A stretch of DNA of 64,000 nucleotides from Paramoeba atlantica (Eukaryota > Discosea), in assembly GCA_977017575.1 (NCBI GenBank), contig CDRNVI010000028.1, positions 1-64,000 on the forward strand, given 5' to 3'. This document shows, one piece after another, positions 61,192-64,000 of the stretch (positions are counted from its first letter, which is position 1; each line of letters opens with the position of its first letter). A model generated the notes under the pieces. That model saw only the letters and a program-made list of their open reading frames with translations, searched no databases and was not told where the DNA came from. A program made the position numbers and the translations under genes.

Positions 61192-61669
61192 TTTTAGTAT
61201 TCTTGTTCAGAAAAGCATTGAAAAGTAGAAAATATCAGCCTGCAGTAGCAGAATATCATTGAACGCAAAAATCCACCCAGTGGTGGAAATCGAGTAGACG
61301 TAATAAGAAAACGCCAATAACCTACAGTACAAATTAGATTTATATTTTTCCGCTACTGTCCTAACACTACGAAAAACTTACTACGAAAAAGAATAAAATC
61401 AAAAGCTCTCTCCATGATTTCAAACCCTTTATAACAGTTTTTCTGATTAGGGGTGTAGGATCATCTTGAGCATCGAAAGTTTATGAGAGTACAATTTGGT
61501 GTGCCGCTGCGCCTCAAAAAGAGCCACTAAACTTGAGCTCCGAACCGGTAAGGTAACTGATCGATCGATCGCATTTGAATTCTGTCATACTGAGGGACAG
61601 AATAAAACGTATGACTAATTTTGGACTGTACAAAATTTAAAGTCAATCAAAAAGAATTGCTTTTGACAG
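61192..61669. other. AT-rich spacer
   Basis: A (GATC)n stretch near 61560 is the only notable feature. Confidence 0.5.
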
Positions 61670-61933
61670 TTATGTCATGATATTCTCATACCACCTTCGC
61701 AGTTGAGTACACTGTTCTTCAAGCTTCTTCAGTGTTTTAGCGTATTTCTCACACTCCTTTGTCAAGCTTTCTTTTTCGAGTTCATAAAGTCCTATTATTT
61801 TCTGTATTTGCGAACGATCGCCTTTTCCGGCTGCACTGCGAAACTGCTCGAAAAGTTCAACGTCGCGTTGAAGTTCGTTTACCACACGCCCCTGGTCATC
61901 GCGGGCCGATGTCGGAGGTGTCAACGTATCCAT
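61670..61933 (-). CDS. Small coiled-coil protein
   Basis: 87 codons from MDTLTPPTSARDDQGRVVNE. From residue 18 on it is a near-continuous coiled coil (LQRDVELFEQFRSAAGKGDR; KECEKYAKTLKKLEEQCTQL). Size and shape recall small adaptor or complex subunits, but nothing specific can be claimed. Host strand, open frame. Confidence 0.6.
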   Translation of the reverse strand: MDTLTPPTSARDDQGRVVNELQRDVELFEQFRSAAGKGDRSQIQKIIGLYELEKESLTKECEKYAKTLKKLEEQCTQLRRWYENIMT

Positions 61934-62421
61934 AAAATTTTAAATGTACCTTCGAAAAACGTGTACAGAATCACGTGTCCTATAAAAAGCCACAACTGCA
62001 TACACGATTTTTACACTAGAAAATCAAGAATAGAGCAGTCCTCGTGCAATGGGGTTCTATAAGTGCACTCTTTCCCAGAAACGTACAATAACATGTAACA
62101 TTTATACATATTTTTGTACCAGGTGAATGTAGTACAAAGTGAATGTACACCAATGTAATGTAAATTTACAGCTAATTTATACTGCTAATTTATACAATAT
62201 CCAAAATCGATTAACTTAATGTTCGAAAAGGATCAGGAAAATGAAATAGTATAGCAAGTTACTATGTTTAAAGTAACTTCTTAAAATAACAGCATTTTTT
62301 ACACCCCCCCCTTAAACCCTTCGCCAGCAAAACAAGCATTATCATACAGCAAAAATCCTGTATTACGGCAAATATAATATAATATTATACATTTGTATAA
62401 ACAGTAAAAAGCATCATCATA
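61934..62421. other. AT-rich spacer with short GAATGTA repeats
   Basis: GTGAATGTA words at 62123 and 62140 and TAATATAATA tracts. No gene or element boundary is visible. Confidence 0.5.
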
Positions 62422-63261
62422 TTAGAGGGTAATGCTCAGCGCTAGAGTGTGATCGATATCAAGAGGATTGCCTTCAGAGGCGAGTTCGTCATTGTCGTGC
62501 ATCCACAAGACTTCCAAGCTTTCTGGAAGATTATCAAGCCTTGCTAACCCAGTGAAGTGATTGTTGTTAAGGTACAGTGCTTTCAGCGTCGCGGGCAACC
62601 GGCGCAGCTGAACTGGTCCAGTAAACAAATTTCGCGATAGATTGAGACAGGTCATGCCGCTAGGCAAACTAACAAGATCGACATGCCCGGATAACTTATT
62701 GCTACTAAGAGTTAACGCTAACAAGCTCTGAGACAACTGCGTCAAGTCCACACCATCTTGAAAATTATTGTAATCCACCCAAACCTTCTCTAATGTGTTT
62801 GGCAAAAATTGTAAATCCAAACCGCCCGAAAATTGATTTAGAACCAAATTTAAAACACGTAATTTCGAAGGAAGCGTCTTGAGAGGGACATTTCCAGACA
62901 ATTTCTGTTTTGCGACATCAACCACTAAGATTTTCTGGGGGAGCCACTCCCATTGAATGGACCCGGATAGGCTATTCAGCTCGGCAACATTTTCCCAATC
63001 AATCTTAGTGACATGTAGGCCATCCTCACAAGTTACACCTTTCCATTCACACGCCGGTGTCGATACGTTCCATGTAGGGTGTGGATTTTCTACTAATTCA
63101 ACAAACCGTGCGAGCTCGTATTCCTGAGGTAAATTCGAACCTCCCACCCTTCCTATTCGAACATTGTGCTTGCCTTCTTCATTTCCCTCGTTGTGCGAAT
63201 TTCGCGGGGCGTGCGGCTTCTGAGCGTCGGAGAGGGACATCGCAAGTATTGTTATGCTCAT
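62422..63261 (-). CDS. LRR family protein (copy 14), 7 repeats
   Basis: 279 codons from MSITILAMSLSDAQKPHAPR. A charged N-terminal linker, then IGRVGGSNLPQEYELARFV, a canonical N-cap (VSTPACEWKGVTC), and seven LRRs (RLPATLKALYLNNNHFTG). The last repeat is MHDNDELAS and the tail DIDHTLALSITL. It is the closest match to a family consensus at the N-cap and a good reference copy. Confidence 0.9.
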   Translation of the reverse strand: MSITILAMSLSDAQKPHAPRNSHNEGNEEGKHNVRIGRVGGSNLPQEYELARFVELVENPHPTWNVSTPACEWKGVTCEDGLHVTKIDWENVAELNSLSGSIQWEWLPQKILVVDVAKQKLSGNVPLKTLPSKLRVLNLVLNQFSGGLDLQFLPNTLEKVWVDYNNFQDGVDLTQLSQSLLALTLSSNKLSGHVDLVSLPSGMTCLNLSRNLFTGPVQLRRLPATLKALYLNNNHFTGLARLDNLPESLEVLWMHDNDELASEGNPLDIDHTLALSITL

Positions 63262-63421
63262 GTGGTGGATGCCAAAACAAATTTACGAAAGTTAGAGGTA
63301 AGTTATATAGATAAAGTATTGGTTTATAATAAACCAATGGTTATAATAAACCAATGGTTCCAATAAATTATTAGAATCCATGGTTTGCAGTCCACTGATA
63401 AATTAAGGAAAACAAATAAAC

Positions 63422-63500
63422 GGGTCCGGCTTAATATACACCCCGGTATTGTACGAGGTCACAGGTATGTTAGAAGGTCACAGGTGTGATAAGTTATTCT
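63422..63500. mobile_element. End of the CCGGTTTAGCAT-type element family
   Basis: GTCCGGCTTAATATACACCC, then CGAGGTCACAGGTATGTTAG and AAGGTCACAGG, the inverted equivalent of the CCTGTGACC repeats at 38698-39054. No partner end is found in the window. Confidence 0.55.
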
Positions 63501-63534
63501 TGCTAAAGTGTTAAAAAAGTGATCACCAGTAGAA

Positions 63535-63830
63535 GTGAAAGTGAAAGTGAAGCATAATTTTACGAAAAAGTGATATTTTGCTTTGATGTGGTCTAAACGT
63601 TTTCTTGTCATATTCTACTCGCAAAGTGTTTTTTGTGAACACAATGTCAAATTATCCAGGTTCTATAACGTATGGCGAATGACAATGGCCGTGAACAATT
63701 GGCACTAGAAACACTTTTAAGCAGTCAAACTGTCACAGAATTGACCAAAACGTTGGAAGCAAAGTTGTTGCTTCTGTCCATGAAATGCGAACTGCGGCTG
63801 CACGAGACACTGTTTCTATCATACAGAAGG
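63535..63830 (+). pseudogene. Merlin transposase relic
   Basis: GTGAAAGTGAAGCATAATTT near 63547 resembles the Merlin terminal repeat. Frame 63672-63830 reads MANDNGREQLALETLLSSQT, matching MANGNGRDQLTLETLLSSQT of the intact copy. The match ends at ...IQKE just before the G-run element at 63848, well before the catalytic core is complete. Confidence 0.75.
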
Positions 63831-63847
63831 AATTTATATACCGTTAT

Positions 63848-63932
63848 CCCCCCCTTACTTAGCCCCCACTTTTTGGTCCAAAACCTGTACTTTGTGGTGA
63901 AGTAAGGGGGGTGGTGAAGTAAGGGGGGTGAA
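63848..63932. mobile_element. Hairpin element with doubled GGTGAAGTAAGGGGGG end
   Basis: CCCCCCTTACTTAG on the left and two GGTGAAGTAAGGGGGG copies on the right, as at 24676-24755. It interrupts the Merlin relic. Confidence 0.6.
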
Positions 63933-64000
63933 TAAGTGATTCAAAGTTCGATCAATCTATATTTCTTTCGGAAATCCTCAAATTATTGAAGTACACTATG

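Overview
The window looks like nuclear DNA of a compact, intron-poor protist. A kinetoplastid-type (Euglenozoa) genome is my best guess. Every gene I would call a host gene lies on the minus strand across all 64 kb: the LRR genes, ribonucleotide reductase large subunit, a Coq11-like short-chain dehydrogenase, an OS-9-like lectin and several coiled-coil or low-complexity proteins. None shows an obvious intron, and plus-strand coding capacity is almost all mobile-element debris. A one-directional, intronless gene array fits polycistronic transcription. The LRR proteins (a CxWxGVxC N-cap followed by 23-residue LPxxL repeats) resemble LRR families I recall from bodonid and prokinetoplastid genomes, but I could not check this. 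No spliced-leader, rRNA or clean tRNA gene is present to settle it.

Layout. 1-2.1 kb: dispersed repeats and a tRNA-like SINE with a nested inverted-repeat element. 2.1-16.5 kb: six LRR genes (one split by a 685-bp retroposon), a coiled-coil gene, two unknown genes, a LINE 3' end, several MITEs and a plus-strand acidic element ORF. 17.4-20.2 kb: a higher-order satellite made of 123-bp and 68-bp units full of TTCG-loop hairpins. 20.3-30 kb: a retroelement fossil with inverted ends, Tc1/IS630, pogo, Merlin and hAT transposase copies, and a proline-rich host gene. 29.8-41.4 kb: four more LRR genes, two low-complexity or coiled-coil genes, and a Tc1-type element with 72-bp perfect inverted repeats. 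41.6-49.3 kb: a transposon graveyard (Tc1/mariner, Merlin, MITEs). 49.4-64 kb: four LRR genes, the large RNR gene, an apparently intact Merlin transposon with an 8-bp target duplication, the Coq11-like and OS-9-like genes, two small unknown genes and a last Merlin relic.

Main themes. (1) An expanded family of 14 LRR genes plus three fragments, with a conserved N-cap and a shared C-terminal cap. (2) Dense insertion of DNA transposons into each other and beside LRR genes; several ends are exact enough to rebuild the empty site. (3) Many unrelated-looking TIR elements carry a run of 6-9 G or C just inside the tip and tandemly repeated end words. (4) A LINE and a SINE share a 3' tail of 10-bp GATCTC repeats. 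(5) The TTCG-hairpin satellite, whose period-3 higher-order structure can be read unit by unit.
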